Assembly (NCBI RefSeq): GCF_002157225.2
Contig: NZ_CP020038.1
Coordinates: 6,096,991-6,160,990, forward strand
DNA length: 64,000 bases
Reading direction: 5' to 3'
From: Agarilytica rhodophyticola
GTDB lineage: Bacteria > Pseudomonadota > Gammaproteobacteria > Pseudomonadales > Cellvibrionaceae
Of this stretch, positions 35,640-45,415 are shown piece after piece; within the stretch, counting starts at the first letter, position 1; each line of letters opens with the position of its first letter. The notes under the pieces were generated by a model. That model ran no database searches. It had not been told where the DNA came from and worked only from the letters and a program-made list of their open reading frames with translations. The position numbers and the translations under genes are program-made.

Positions 35640-37133
35640 GTGACCCGATTAAGTTTTTGGCAACTTTGCATTTCTCTTTTTTTCTGCTTCAGCAGTTTTA
35701 GCTTTGCTGCCACATTGACCCCATCGGGGTGCACGGAAACCTCCGGTAAGAAAAGTGTTTATGGCGCCGAGTGCGGTTCAATAGCCCTAGCAGAAGACCC
35801 TCAAGATATACGTTCAGATAAGATAGATGTGTATCTTATGCGCATCCCGGCCATTAGAGAAACAGACAAGCCCCCCATATTTTTCATTGCAGGAGGGCCA
35901 GGCCAAGCTTCCACCGACTTGGCAACTTCGTTTCGACAGCAGTTCGCCAATTTATTGATTGAGCACGACTTTATCTTTGTAGATCAAAGAGGTACGGGAA
36001 AATCCAACCCTCTCAACTGTGACTTTGATACATTCGCGTATGCTGCGTTACCTCCCAGTGAAGTGGAAGCGAAATCGCTCGAAGCTCTTCAAACTTGTAT
36101 TGCAGGTTATAAAGCGGATTTAGCTCAGTATTCCACACCTCAAGCCATTTTCGATCTTGATAATATTAGGCAAGTTTTAGGTTATACAAAGATTATTCTT
36201 TGGGGCGGGTCTTATGGTTCCCGTGTCGCTCTTTCTTATGCTCGAGAGTTTCCAGAAACCAGTGCCGGTATTATTTTAGATGGCGTGGCTCCGGTTCATA
36301 TCATGCTTCCTTTTCACGCTCAGCAGGACTCCAGTGCTTCACTAGCAAAAGTTTTCGATTCCTGTAGTGCCGATAGGGAGTGTGAAAAATCTTTCCCAAA
36401 TTTACGCAGCTCGTGGTTAAAGCTATTGAACAGGTTAACTAAAGAATCACAAACTGTACTTTTAAAGCATCCGAGAACAGAAAAGATACACCAAGTGTTT
36501 ATCGATCACGAAGTTGTTTCTGGTTGGGCAAGAATGACTTTATATAGTCGTGAAGTTATCGCTGTCTTACCTCTGGCGCTTTACAAGGCAACGCAAGGAG
36601 ACTTTTCTACGCTCTACAGTATCTATGCTTTAGCGTTCGAAAACATTTCAAATGGTGTTAGTGAAGGCATGCAGCTGGCCGTGCTATGTACAGAAGATTA
36701 TCAATTAAGTCTACGCCAGCAGAGTACACAAGAAACGTACGATCGAACGCTTTTTATGCCACCACCAGATGATATCGCAAAAAGCTGTGCCTATTTTCCC
36801 AAAGGCAATGTTGCTAGCAGTTATTTCGAACAGGAAAAACTCGATGTACCAACATTAATGCTCTCGGGTAATTACGATCCGGCAACGCCGCCACGCTGGG
36901 CCCAAACCCTTGAGCCATTTTTAAGCCATTACAAACACATTGTCGCACCTGGTGGACATCACATTATTTCTAGCCTTGGTTGTATGCCCGACGTTATTTC
37001 CAATTTTGTTAAAAATCCAATGGCGGTCAAAGATATTGATAGCAAATGCGCCAACAATATTACCTCACCGCGATTTTTTATTGATGGGGCAGGACCCAGT
37101 TTAATTTCACACAATCTTGAGCCAGCATTATGA
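35640..37133 (+). CDS. Secreted alpha/beta hydrolase of the S33/TAP peptidase family
   Basis: The 497-residue protein has a signal peptide (about 1-24, ending SFA-A) and an S33-type hydrolase fold. It shows an oxyanion segment FFIAGGPGQAS, DQRGTGKSNPLNC, nucleophile motif WGGSYGSR, and a TAP-like C-terminal domain with MLSGNYDPATPPRWA (Asp) and APGGHHI (His). Related enzymes are proline iminopeptidases and tripeptidyl aminopeptidases. The GTG start follows GAGG. Its last codon overlaps the ABC ATPase start (ATGA), so the peptidase and NatAB-type exporter form one operon. Confidence 0.88.
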   Translation: MTRLSFWQLCISLFFCFSSFSFAATLTPSGCTETSGKKSVYGAECGSIALAEDPQDIRSDKIDVYLMRIPAIRETDKPPIFFIAGGPGQASTDLATSFRQQFANLLIEHDFIFVDQRGTGKSNPLNCDFDTFAYAALPPSEVEAKSLEALQTCIAGYKADLAQYSTPQAIFDLDNIRQVLGYTKIILWGGSYGSRVALSYAREFPETSAGIILDGVAPVHIMLPFHAQQDSSASLAKVFDSCSADRECEKSFPNLRSSWLKLLNRLTKESQTVLLKHPRTEKIHQVFIDHEVVSGWARMTLYSREVIAVLPLALYKATQGDFSTLYSIYALAFENISNGVSEGMQLAVLCTEDYQLSLRQQSTQETYDRTLFMPPPDDIAKSCAYFPKGNVASSYFEQEKLDVPTLMLSGNYDPATPPRWAQTLEPFLSHYKHIVAPGGHHIISSLGCMPDVISNFVKNPMAVKDIDSKCANNITSPRFFIDGAGPSLISHNLEPAL

Positions 37134-37891
37134 TAGTTGTTAAGGATTTAAGAAAAACCTTTGGTGAAGTTGTCGCCGTTGATAAGGTAAATATGAATGC
37201 TGAGCGTGGAGAAATTTTCGGCTTACTGGGCCCCAATGGTGCGGGTAAAACTACAACCCTGCGTATGCTTTATGGTATTTTCACACCGACGGCAGGTTCA
37301 ATATCCATCGATAATTTAGATGTAAGGCATCATACTCTTGCTGTACAAAAAAAAATCGGTGTTTTACCTGATGGAGGAAGTCTGTATAAGCGCCTGACCG
37401 CCCGCGAAAATATTCGCTACTTTGGAGAACTCCATGGTATGCCATCACCAGCAATTACAAGCGCTATCGCTGAACTGACAGAGTTGCTCAGCATGGAAAA
37501 TATCATTGATCGCAAAACTGCCGGCTTTTCTCAAGGGGAACGGATGAAGGTGAACCTTGCTCGAGCAATTATTCATGACCCAGACTATATACTACTCGAC
37601 GAGCCAACTAATGGCTTAGATGTATTAACAACCAGAGCCGTGCGTAAGTTACTGCTTACGCTTAAAGAAAAAAATAAATGTGTTATTTTTTCCAGTCATT
37701 TAATGCATGAAGTGTCTCATTTATGTGATCGCGTAGGCATTATTGCTCAAGGTAGAGTCGTTGCTGAAGGAGATATTAATACGATTATCCATAATGCATC
37801 GACTACTAATCTTGAAGATGCTTTTGTGCATTTTGCTTACGAATATAAAGACATGGCAAAAAATGTAAACACACAAGAGTTAAGCGAATGA
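37130..37891 (+). CDS. natA: ABC transporter ATPase, NatA type
   Basis: The 253-residue ATPase has Walker A GPNGAGKTT, Q-loop GVLPDGGSLY, signature FSQGERMK, Walker B YILLDEPTNGLD and the switch His in SSHLMHE. The pattern fits the ATP-binding half of the NatAB family of sodium- or drug-type exporters. It overlaps the peptidase gene by 4 bp and the permease gene by 4 bp, so the three should be co-translated. Confidence 0.9.
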   Translation: MIVVKDLRKTFGEVVAVDKVNMNAERGEIFGLLGPNGAGKTTTLRMLYGIFTPTAGSISIDNLDVRHHTLAVQKKIGVLPDGGSLYKRLTARENIRYFGELHGMPSPAITSAIAELTELLSMENIIDRKTAGFSQGERMKVNLARAIIHDPDYILLDEPTNGLDVLTTRAVRKLLLTLKEKNKCVIFSSHLMHEVSHLCDRVGIIAQGRVVAEGDINTIIHNASTTNLEDAFVHFAYEYKDMAKNVNTQELSE

Positions 37892-39051
37892 ATCAAAGTT
37901 TTATCATTGTTAAAAAAGAAATTCTCGATGCTCTAAGAGATAGTAAATCCATGGCGACTGCATTTCTACTGCCATTAATCTTAGCCGTTGTCTCCTTTGG
38001 CTCGACACATTTCCTGGTTTCCATGCAAAGTGACAGAAGCGAAATTACTCTCCCTGTTCACGGTAAGGAACATATTTTGCCCCTTATCGATGTATTCAAA
38101 GAAGCGGGGGTCAAGATTGTCGAAGCACCACAAGATCCTGAGCAAGCAATTAGGCAACAAAAGTTCGACATGGTGCTCGTAGTTTCAGATAGCTTTGTCG
38201 ACGACTTTCGCCAGCAGCGCTCGGCTAAAATCAACTTGTTGTCAGATCATTCTCGTACAAATACTCAAGCTAAAGTCGCACGTATTCGATATTTAGTTAA
38301 CCGTTGGTCACAACATACAGGTGCTCTGAGGTTGCTTACTCGTAATGTCAGCCCTGGCATCGCTCATCCAGTCACTATTCACGATATTAATGTCACCAGC
38401 GATCAACGTTTAGCGTCGAAAATACTCGCAGGCTTGCCTATGTTTATTTTGATGATTGCCTTTGCATCTGGCATTGGAATGATTTCAGATATGGCTAGCG
38501 GCGAAAGAGAACGGCGATCATTAGAGCCACTATTAATTAACCCGGTATCTCATATTAATGTTTTCTTGGGTAAATGGATTGCCGCTGCAATTGTGACTTT
38601 TGCAGTTACTGCCATCGGTATCGCTCTACAATTTATTAGCATTCAGCTTTCTCCTATGGCTGAACTAGGTTTGCGTTTAACTATGGGAGCGGACAAATTT
38701 TTTATCATTCTACTAATTTTGATTCCGGTTATTTTCTTTGCTGTGTCACTACAGTTACTAGTATCATTTTTTGCACGTTCATTTAAAGATGCGCAGTCTT
38801 ATAATAGCTTAATTATTATGCTACCAATGGCTCCAGGGCTCTATTTAACATTTAATGCTGGCAGTGCTGAAACCTGGCAAATGTTTGTACCGCTACTCGG
38901 ACCCACAGCATTATTCGTTGATATTATTGGCGGAGATGGGGCATCCCTACTGCATATCAGTATCACTAGTTTAGTGTCTATCGCCTGTGCTTTTTTATGC
39001 ACTTTAGCAGGAATGCAAGTATTGAGGCAGGAAAAGATCATTATTGGTTAA
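37888..39051 (+). CDS. natB: ABC transporter permease, NatB type
   Basis: The 387-residue ABC-2-type permease has one N-terminal helix (STAFLLPLILAVVSFGS region), a large extracytoplasmic loop (about 45-180) and five to six C-terminal helices. These include the GERERRSLEPLLINPVS segment that marks this family just after the second helix. It is the last gene of the peptidase-NatAB operon. The substrate is unknown; NatAB in Bacillus exports sodium ions. Confidence 0.9.
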   Translation: MNQSFIIVKKEILDALRDSKSMATAFLLPLILAVVSFGSTHFLVSMQSDRSEITLPVHGKEHILPLIDVFKEAGVKIVEAPQDPEQAIRQQKFDMVLVVSDSFVDDFRQQRSAKINLLSDHSRTNTQAKVARIRYLVNRWSQHTGALRLLTRNVSPGIAHPVTIHDINVTSDQRLASKILAGLPMFILMIAFASGIGMISDMASGERERRSLEPLLINPVSHINVFLGKWIAAAIVTFAVTAIGIALQFISIQLSPMAELGLRLTMGADKFFIILLILIPVIFFAVSLQLLVSFFARSFKDAQSYNSLIIMLPMAPGLYLTFNAGSAETWQMFVPLLGPTALFVDIIGGDGASLLHISITSLVSIACAFLCTLAGMQVLRQEKIIIG

Positions 39052-39220
39052 ATCCGAGCAAGATCTTAGAAGCCGTTTTACAACTACTGCTCTTGCTAAT
39101 AAAACATTAAAAATTACTTCAAAATGTTCAATTACTTTATGTAAATTGCGCTTTTTCGGTTATTTTTGCCTTGTCTTATCAACATTCTCAAGTTGAGAAA
39201 CAGCTTTCTAGGCAATGCAT

Positions 39221-39688
39221 TTACTGACATAGTTCAGCAAATTTTCCATTGACCAGCGTCTTTAGATCTTCAGGTTTAAGTTCAATCTCTAAGCCTCTAC
39301 GGCCAGCGCTAACATATATTGTGGTATGACTTTGAGCAGAAATATCAATTATTGTTTTTAGCCGTTTTTTCTGTCCAAGAGGGCTGACGCCACCAAGAAC
39401 ATAACCAGTTGCCCGTTCCACATCGGCCGGAGTAGCCATCACCGCTTTTTTGGCACCCAAAGCCTTGGCAATAGCTTTCATACTTAGTAGGTATGAAACA
39501 GGAATAATTGCTACGGCTAGATCTTTATTTTCCAAATAAACAACAAGAGTCTTGAATACTCGCTCTTCAGGTACATCTAACTTTTCTGCCGCTTCACTAC
39601 CGTAGGACGTATTTGAGGCCTCATGAGTATATTCATGTAGTGTATAGTGAATATTGTTCTTTTTTACGACATTAATTGCAGGTGTCAT
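39221..39688 (-). CDS. ybaK: Cys-tRNA(Pro)/aminoacyl-tRNA deacylase YbaK/EbsC
   Basis: YbaK clears mischarged Cys-tRNA-Pro. The 155-residue protein has TPAINVVKKNNIHYTLHEY, then SYGSEAAEKLDVPEERVFKTLVV and GYVLGGVSPLGQKKRLKTIID, the family core. The conserved Lys sits in VFKTLVV. The ATG at 39688 is preceded by GAGGTGAC and matches the family start; longer in-frame starts are unlikely. It lies 10 bp after the small membrane gene upstream, probably one transcript. Confidence 0.92.
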   Translation of the reverse strand: MTPAINVVKKNNIHYTLHEYTHEASNTSYGSEAAEKLDVPEERVFKTLVVYLENKDLAVAIIPVSYLLSMKAIAKALGAKKAVMATPADVERATGYVLGGVSPLGQKKRLKTIIDISAQSHTTIYVSAGRRGLEIELKPEDLKTLVNGKFAELCQ

Positions 39689-39698
39689 TGTCACCTCT

Positions 39699-39986
39699 TT
39701 AAGAAAGTTTAAATAGCTTTGCGGCGATTGAATAAAATTGAACAAATGCACTCGCGATTGCCACAACAATGGCAAGATAAATGCCGATAGCCAAGGGTGA
39801 GCTTAAATAGTCAGTAGAATAGCCGTTGCCACCTTGGCAACCCTCAAATGTTCCTAGCCAGCGGCCACCGGCGGCCAAACATTGGTCTTGAACGACAAAA
39901 GAAACAAAATAGATAAGACCGGCGGTGGTTATGACGAAAGAGATCGATAAAGATATTATCCACTTTTTCATACTTATTGTATTCAC
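39699..39986 (-). CDS. Small two-helix membrane protein
   Basis: The 95-residue protein has an N-terminal helix (WIISLSISFVITTAGLIYFVSFVV), a Cys- and Gly-rich loop (QCLAAGGRWLGTFEGCQGGNGY) and a second helix (PLAIGIYLAIVVAIASAFVQFY). The loop with two Cys probably faces the periplasm. It precedes ybaK by 10 bp. The function is unknown. Confidence 0.65.
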   Translation of the reverse strand: MNTISMKKWIISLSISFVITTAGLIYFVSFVVQDQCLAAGGRWLGTFEGCQGGNGYSTDYLSSPLAIGIYLAIVVAIASAFVQFYSIAAKLFKLS

Positions 39987-40035
39987 TTTTATGTTGGGGC
40001 TTATTAATACTAAAGCCTGTCTACACTAGTTAAGG

Positions 40036-41256
40036 TTATCCTAAAGATTGAAGTGCGCGGCGTAAACCCAGAGTTTGTTTTCTCGGGTAAGAATTTATTA
40101 GGGATACACTATCGCAGCCTTGAAATTGACAAAATTTTTTTATCGCTTTAATAAATGCCTCAATGATCAAATCTTCATCGCAATTATGGCCGTCTAAATG
40201 CAGAGCCTTAATTTCTAAATGTCTAGTCTTTCTATGTGCTTTACAATCCATTCGACCAATAAACTGATCACCATAAAGTAGTGGTAGGCAGAAGTAGCCA
40301 AATTGCCGCTTGGCTTCTGGAACATAGCACTCTATTTGATAATCATACTTAAATATCGCCTTCAAGCGATCACGTTGAATTACACTATTGTCAAAGGGAG
40401 ATAAAATTAGTAAACGCTTATTTAGACGTGGTAGCGGTAGTTCAAAAGCACCAGGTTCTAATACAAACCTTTCACCATTGCTCAGTTCTATTTGATCTAA
40501 AGTACCTTCGCCTAAACGTAACATGACTAAAGTTTTCATTGCTTTACGTAGTTCAGTATTTTTGCGTAAATACGTTAAGCCTTTAAGTGAAGCAAAACCG
40601 TGACAACGTAATTGTTGTTCAATAAGATGCGCTGCAAACTCTTCGGTGCTAGGCATTGTGGTATCGATGTGAACAGGCAATACTCTCTCGGTTAAATCAT
40701 AGGTTTTCTGAAATCCTTCGCGCTTGCTGACCATGAGATCACCTTCCATGTACATTTGCTCAAGCGCTTTTTTTGCAGGTTTCCAGTCCCACCACCCTGC
40801 AAGTTTATCTGTGTTGGATTCTATATCACGCGAGCGTAATGGGCCATCTATGCGTATGCGTGTTAGCAGTTCCCCCATCAATTTTTTATCATGATTTTTA
40901 TACCAGTGAGTTTGTCCACTTTTAATTGCATGCTTATATGGTAGCGAAAAGCGAAAGTCCCCAATTGGTAAAAAAGCGGCAGCATGAGACCAGTATTCAA
41001 AAATGCTTTTATCTGCCAACATTTGATCAACCATTGCTGGCTTGAAGTTAGGAACTCTTGAATAAAACACATGATGATGTGCCCGCTCGACAACAGAAAT
41101 AGTATCGATTTGAACATAGCCTATATGATTAATGGCTTTTTTTGCGCCGATTAAGCCACGTCCATATGCTTGAGCTTGCAACAAACCTTGGGAGGCTAGG
41201 GCCAAACGGCGTAAGCGGGATAATTCTTGTGGTTGTTTAAGTTTAATTATCGCCAT
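40036..41256 (-). CDS. YcaQ-family winged-helix DNA glycosylase
   Basis: The 406-residue protein belongs to the HTH_42/YcaQ (AlkX/AlkZ-like) family, monofunctional glycosylases that unhook interstrand crosslinks or bulky alkyl adducts. The conserved GYVQIDTISVVERAHHHVFYSRV stretch contains the QxD catalytic motif, and the central EYWSHAAAFLPI and PVHIDTTMPS segments are family features. Three winged helices make up the fold. It lies next to GFA on the same strand, 14 bp apart, perhaps one operon. Confidence 0.86.
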   Translation of the reverse strand: MAIIKLKQPQELSRLRRLALASQGLLQAQAYGRGLIGAKKAINHIGYVQIDTISVVERAHHHVFYSRVPNFKPAMVDQMLADKSIFEYWSHAAAFLPIGDFRFSLPYKHAIKSGQTHWYKNHDKKLMGELLTRIRIDGPLRSRDIESNTDKLAGWWDWKPAKKALEQMYMEGDLMVSKREGFQKTYDLTERVLPVHIDTTMPSTEEFAAHLIEQQLRCHGFASLKGLTYLRKNTELRKAMKTLVMLRLGEGTLDQIELSNGERFVLEPGAFELPLPRLNKRLLILSPFDNSVIQRDRLKAIFKYDYQIECYVPEAKRQFGYFCLPLLYGDQFIGRMDCKAHRKTRHLEIKALHLDGHNCDEDLIIEAFIKAIKKFCQFQGCDSVSLINSYPRKQTLGLRRALQSLG

Positions 41257-41270
41257 ATGTAGTTAAAAAT

Positions 41271-41630
41271 TTAATCCAAATATTTCCATGTGTTAGCACC
41301 GTCAAAGGTTCTTAAGGTAATTTTTTTAAGGATAGAACTATCAAACATACGATAGTTAATGGCCAGCTTTGAATCGGGGCTAGCATCTGCTAGTGTGTAA
41401 TGGGTGACACAGCCACATTGACTACAACGATTAAAATTAATATTTTTTTCCCCATAGGAATAAGATGATATAAAGTCTTCACTAGTCACTATTTTTACCT
41501 GTGAAGCTTTAAAATACCCCCAGATTGTTGCATACCTTGCACAAATAGAGCAATTACAACACGTACCAGTCTCTGTTAGGGTTGGTATAATTAATTTAAT
41601 GTTGCCACAATGGCATTTCCCTTGAAACAT
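41271..41630 (-). CDS. GFA family zinc-binding protein
   Basis: The 119-residue protein shows the GFA/CENP-V domain: MFQGKCHCGNIKL (CxCG), CCNCSICARYATIWGYFK and NRCSQCGCVTHY. These Cys pairs hold two zinc sites. Members include glutathione-dependent formaldehyde-activating enzymes, but most are uncharacterised. It precedes the glycosylase gene by 14 bp. Confidence 0.88.
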   Translation of the reverse strand: MFQGKCHCGNIKLIIPTLTETGTCCNCSICARYATIWGYFKASQVKIVTSEDFISSYSYGEKNINFNRCSQCGCVTHYTLADASPDSKLAINYRMFDSSILKKITLRTFDGANTWKYLD

Positions 41631-41760
41631 ATTGCCCCTTATTTTTCATTTTCTTTCAGTATATTTGCTATTGTGCAACTTTTACCATCATTATCATATA
41701 GGAAATTGAACAACTCGATTTTAACTGGGTGAATAATGATAAAAAATTCGATCTTTGATT

Positions 41761-41798
41761 TATCCTCTTAATGTTTATTCACAACATTTAAGAGGATA
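41761..41798 (-). terminator. Hairpin downstream of dps
   Basis: TATCCTCTTAATGTT at 41761-41775 pairs with 41783-41798 as a near-perfect stem with a one-base bulge and 7-nt loop. It sits 6 bp after the dps stop. No strong T-run follows on the minus strand. Confidence 0.6.
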
Positions 41799-41804
41799 CA
41801 GATA

Positions 41805-42275
41805 TTATTTTCTTGTTGCGCGAAGCATCCATGATGTCTTTTCATGAATACGCATACGATCTGAAACTAAAGCAGCGGTAGACTCATCATCTGCAGATTG
41901 CGCAAGTTTCAATACCTGTCGAGAAGTTCTTACAACTTGCTCGTGTCCTTTTGTTAGCAAATCAACCATTTCTTCCGAGCTAGGCACGCCCTCTACCTCT
42001 TCAATAGAGCTCAGTTTAGAAAACTCTTTATATGTTCCTGGGGCGGCGAAATCTAACGTTCGAATACGCTCAGCAATATCATCTACAGCAACCGCTAACT
42101 CGGTATAGTGCTCTTCGAACATCAGGTGTAACTCTCTAAACTGCGGGCCGCTCACATTCCAATGGAAGTTATGTGTCTGTAGGTATAGGGTGTAAGAATC
42201 AGCCAATAACCTTTTTAAGCCCTCGGCGATTTTTTCTCGATCTTCCGCTTCTATTCCAATATCAATACCAGTCAT
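41805..42275 (-). CDS. dps: Dps/ferritin-like DNA protection protein
   Basis: Dps stores iron as a ferroxidase 12-mer and protects DNA. The 156-residue protein has the ferroxidase signature [45 protein letters not shown] and ends with [12 protein letters not shown]. Length is typical. It is a single gene with a hairpin at the 3' side; oxidative-stress genes (catalase-family, OhrR) occur elsewhere in the window. Confidence 0.94.
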   Translation of the reverse strand: MTGIDIGIEAEDREKIAEGLKRLLADSYTLYLQTHNFHWNVSGPQFRELHLMFEEHYTELAVAVDDIAERIRTLDFAAPGTYKEFSKLSSIEEVEGVPSSEEMVDLLTKGHEQVVRTSRQVLKLAQSADDESTAALVSDRMRIHEKTSWMLRATRK

Positions 42276-42339
42276 TCTAGTGCTCTCTACTTGTGTGTGG
42301 GTGTTTATAATTAGATTAATCTCTTTTATCCAAGGTTTA

Positions 42340-43104
42340 CTAACGCTCAGCTTTTAATTTTAAAGTATTCATAAATGCTGAAGGATTTTCAATATTTTCT
42401 AGAAAATCTCTACTGGGTAAACAGTCTTCATTAATAAACTGACTCAAACTTCGCTCTGGTTCACAAAACAGTATATCCAATGATAAACGATCCATGCCAT
42501 ATAAACCTCGATGAATAATATTAGCTGAAAACACAAGCAGGTCTCCTGCATTAAGCTCGACTATGTATCCAGTAGATAGATCTTCACAGTTTTTCCGATT
42601 ATTTCTTTGTAAGCGAACATCAAGTTCTTCTTCAGAATCCCAATTTTTATGACTCTTTGGTACTAGTTCAATTCCTGGTTCATCGACCAAAGGGATACGA
42701 AAGTGGATAACTTCAGGACCATTTAGCGCCTCTTTCTGTTGATCAAGGGAAAGGTTATATTGAGGGTCTCGATGCCAATAATTCTTCTGCTCTTTATCCA
42801 TAGGGTCAAAGAATAACTGCGTATTCATAAACGCAGCATGCCTTTGAGGCAATATATTTGAAACCACAGTCATTAGCTTTGATGAGCCAATAAACTGAAA
42901 AAGGAGATTTCTCTTTGCTTGATCGAGGTATTCAGTACCAGTGATATATGCAGAATTAATGACACCTTTTGTATAATACTCCAGATTCCTCTTCATCCAT
43001 AATTCATGAAATTCAATTAGCACCTCAGAAACGATACTAATTTCTTCTACGGTAAATAAATTACGGATAACAAAATACCCATTTTCATGGTATCTCGATT
43101 TCAT
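42340..43104 (-). CDS. Phytanoyl-CoA dioxygenase (PhyH) family protein 1
   Basis: This 254-residue Fe(II)/2-oxoglutarate oxygenase fold has the HxD motif in [10 protein letters not shown] and a distal His in IIHRGLYGM, followed by [10 protein letters not shown]. The lid starts [15 protein letters not shown]. PhyH proteins hydroxylate small molecules; in bacteria many act in natural-product tailoring. It is the last gene of a reverse-strand cluster with a DUF1330-like protein, a methyltransferase and a second PhyH protein. Confidence 0.86.
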   Translation of the reverse strand: MKSRYHENGYFVIRNLFTVEEISIVSEVLIEFHELWMKRNLEYYTKGVINSAYITGTEYLDQAKRNLLFQFIGSSKLMTVVSNILPQRHAAFMNTQLFFDPMDKEQKNYWHRDPQYNLSLDQQKEALNGPEVIHFRIPLVDEPGIELVPKSHKNWDSEEELDVRLQRNNRKNCEDLSTGYIVELNAGDLLVFSANIIHRGLYGMDRLSLDILFCEPERSLSQFINEDCLPSRDFLENIENPSAFMNTLKLKAER

Positions 43105-43182
43105 AGAATACTCGCCATACTATCTTCGTACGTATTTTGTTAGAGTGAGTAAGGCCTGATAATAGGCCCTAGGGATTATTAT

Positions 43183-43482
43183 TTATTTTTGGTGCATAGA
43201 AATAACCGTTGTGCTCTTCACAGATACATCAAAGTATAAATTTTTCACTTTTAAATACTCTTCAGATGAAAAAAAGTCATTCATAACTTTTTCACTTGGA
43301 AACTCAATAGTAAATACTCTATTAATATTGTCTTCTGATTTTGATCTCAAAACTTCAGACACTTTAAAATCAAAGCCAAAATCACCACCTACAGCATGTA
43401 GCAGTGGTGTCATAGCATTTCTATAATTTTGATAATTATTATCATCCGTAACATTGATTCCCATAATTCGCTCATAACTCAT
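43183..43482 (-). CDS. DUF1330-like small protein
   Basis: The 99-residue ferredoxin-like fold protein resembles DUF1330/dabb-type barrels: MSYERIMGINVTDDNNYQNYRNAMTPLLHAVGGDFGFDF then VFTIEFPSEKVMNDFFSSEEY, a typical spacing. It has no membrane segment. It lies between the PhyH and methyltransferase genes and is likely co-transcribed. The function is unknown. Confidence 0.72.
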   Translation of the reverse strand: MSYERIMGINVTDDNNYQNYRNAMTPLLHAVGGDFGFDFKVSEVLRSKSEDNINRVFTIEFPSEKVMNDFFSSEEYLKVKNLYFDVSVKSTTVISMHQK

Positions 43483-43566
43483 AAAAAACCTACTTTCCTA
43501 GTTAATTTGGGTTGGTAGAAGACTATAGCACTTAATTACTTCGGCTTAATTACTATGATTTGGCTA

Positions 43567-44346
43567 CTATGGTTTAATTCCTTTAAGGCTATAAATTAAA
43601 GGAACGTCTTGGTTTTTGTGGGTAAGGTAAAATTTGCCTTTTTTTCTCTCAACTAACCCGTCAAAACAATTGTACGGACTATAGGGATATTCGTTAAACT
43701 GGGTAATCCGCAGTCCTGCTGAGGTCAAAGCGTTAAGCACATCACTTATGGGATGAGACCACATGGCTAAGGTTGAAGTTTCACCTATATCATTTTCTGT
43801 ATATGTGCCTGCATCCTCAATATCAGGCTCTGGTTTATGAAAGTAGGAGTAACCAGAGACAAGGTCATAAAATGGGTGAAATTCTGCCATATAAAACATA
43901 CCGCCCGGTTTTAAATGACGAACCACGATATCCGCCCATTCGATGAGATCTGGTAGCCAACAAACAACACCATATGAGGTAAAAACTATATCGTATACAT
44001 CTTTCGATGCTTTTGGCGTTCTACCAAAACTGTAGAGATCGGTGCAAATAAAACGTGCTTTTAGCTTTGCTTGTTTGGCAATATTAACTGCCTGTTCTAT
44101 CGCCATAGGCGAAAGGTCTACACCAGTAACTTCTGCTCCCATGCGTGCCCAAGACAAACTATCGAGACCGAAGTGGCACTGCAAGTGAAGTAGTGTTTTA
44201 TCCTTTACACAACCTACTTCATTTAATTCAATTTCTTGGAGCGAGCTTTTTCCAGCTAAAAAGCCATCAACATCGTAGAAACGCGATTTAACATGAATTT
44301 CTGTTCTTTTATCCCATGCGTCTTTATTCACTTTGATATAATCCAT
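43567..44346 (-). CDS. Class I SAM-dependent methyltransferase
   Basis: The 259-residue enzyme has the Rossmann methyltransferase motif I (LLHLQCHFGLDSLSWARMGAEVTGVDLSPMAIE), motif II/III around ARFICTDLYSF and VYDIVFTSYGVVCWLPDL, and motif post IV LKPGGMFYMAEFHP. The substrate cannot be named. Two PhyH-family oxygenase genes flank it, which suggests small-molecule modification. Confidence 0.85.
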   Translation of the reverse strand: MDYIKVNKDAWDKRTEIHVKSRFYDVDGFLAGKSSLQEIELNEVGCVKDKTLLHLQCHFGLDSLSWARMGAEVTGVDLSPMAIEQAVNIAKQAKLKARFICTDLYSFGRTPKASKDVYDIVFTSYGVVCWLPDLIEWADIVVRHLKPGGMFYMAEFHPFYDLVSGYSYFHKPEPDIEDAGTYTENDIGETSTLAMWSHPISDVLNALTSAGLRITQFNEYPYSPYNCFDGLVERKKGKFYLTHKNQDVPLIYSLKGIKP

Positions 44347-44383
44347 TGTGGCTCCTATACATTAGTGCATCAGCGCATTAGTG

Positions 44384-45049
44384 TTAACTTCCCGGTGGTA
44401 AATGATAACTACCATACTCTAAGTGCAGGATACGCCGCTGAGAGGGTCTACTGCCTTTAGCTGAGGAATGTATCAAATGAGGCCGCATAATAAGTGCAGC
44501 GCCTTTATTAGCAATACAGCTAAATGTTTTGTTTTTGGAAACATACTCGCTCAATGCGCTTTGCGAGAGAATACCCTGTTGATGACTATTGGGAAGTACT
44601 TTTAAGCAACCATTTTCTAGATTTGTGTCATCTAAATGCAAACGTAGCGTTACCATTTGATTCAATACATCTACAGGGGGCTGAACATGCAATACACCAT
44701 CCTTAGTACTCCAAGGGCCCCAGCCTGGGACATTGAATTTTTCTGAAACAGCAACCGTTTTGTCTTGGTGCCAAGTCACCAACCAATTCTTATCTGCTGT
44801 TTTATTAAAAAATATTGCCCGAGTAAGTCTCGGATGACCAGGTAGATATTGAGATATACTATCTATTACTTTGTTGGATCGAGAGTATTCATAAATCTTT
44901 TTTGATTTCTTCTCGATATTCCTAATACTACCAGACACCCCCATCGATACTAAAGGTGTTATCTCTTCTAACAACTCTTCAATTTCCATACTGGAAATAA
45001 AGTTTTCTATAAGTTCGAATCCGTTTTCTAACATTTTCACATTTTTCAA
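44384..45049 (-). CDS. Phytanoyl-CoA dioxygenase (PhyH) family protein 2
   Basis: The 221-residue oxygenase has the HxD motif in WHQDKTVAV, LENGCLKVLPNSHQQG and distal His in LIHSSAKGSRPSQRRILHLEYG, where the Arg is the 2-oxoglutarate contact. It is shorter than PhyH 1 and of a different subfamily. It lies next to the methyltransferase and 6 bp from the MmcQ gene. Confidence 0.86.
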   Translation of the reverse strand: MKNVKMLENGFELIENFISSMEIEELLEEITPLVSMGVSGSIRNIEKKSKKIYEYSRSNKVIDSISQYLPGHPRLTRAIFFNKTADKNWLVTWHQDKTVAVSEKFNVPGWGPWSTKDGVLHVQPPVDVLNQMVTLRLHLDDTNLENGCLKVLPNSHQQGILSQSALSEYVSKNKTFSCIANKGAALIMRPHLIHSSAKGSRPSQRRILHLEYGSYHLPPGS

Positions 45050-45055
45050 ATAGTA

Positions 45056-45415
45056 TTACATTAAACCGAGTTCTCTTTGCTTTTTTTTACTTAAGCCTGA
45101 TGCAACGATGCGATGAGATTCTTTAATATAATATTTTAGATTTTCATCTTTATCCGCAGAGGTGTCCTGTTGTTGTATCCACTTCATCCCACGCGATGCC
45201 AGATAAGGCGCAGGTCTAAAACCTTCTTCATCTTTTAAAACATCAAAATTCAGATCAGAAACTTTAAAAGTAACGGCGGGCTTACCCTCTTCTTCCCACC
45301 CCCCAATGGCAAATACCTTCCCCCCCACTTTCCAGACATGGGCACCTCCCCACTGAACAACATGGGTAGTCGAAGGCAGAGATTGGCAGAAGTTATTGTA
45401 TTCATCGTATGTCAT
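45056..45415 (-). CDS. MmcQ/YjbR family protein
   Basis: The 119-residue protein is of the MmcQ/YjbR (DUF419) family, with the features SLPSTTHVVQWGGAHVWKVGGKVFAIGGWE, then RPAPYLASRGMKWIQ and SHRIVASGLSKKKQREL. This is a DNA-binding-like fold of unknown function. It precedes the second PhyH gene by 6 bp and opens the cluster. Confidence 0.92.
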   Translation of the reverse strand: MTYDEYNNFCQSLPSTTHVVQWGGAHVWKVGGKVFAIGGWEEEGKPAVTFKVSDLNFDVLKDEEGFRPAPYLASRGMKWIQQQDTSADKDENLKYYIKESHRIVASGLSKKKQRELGLM

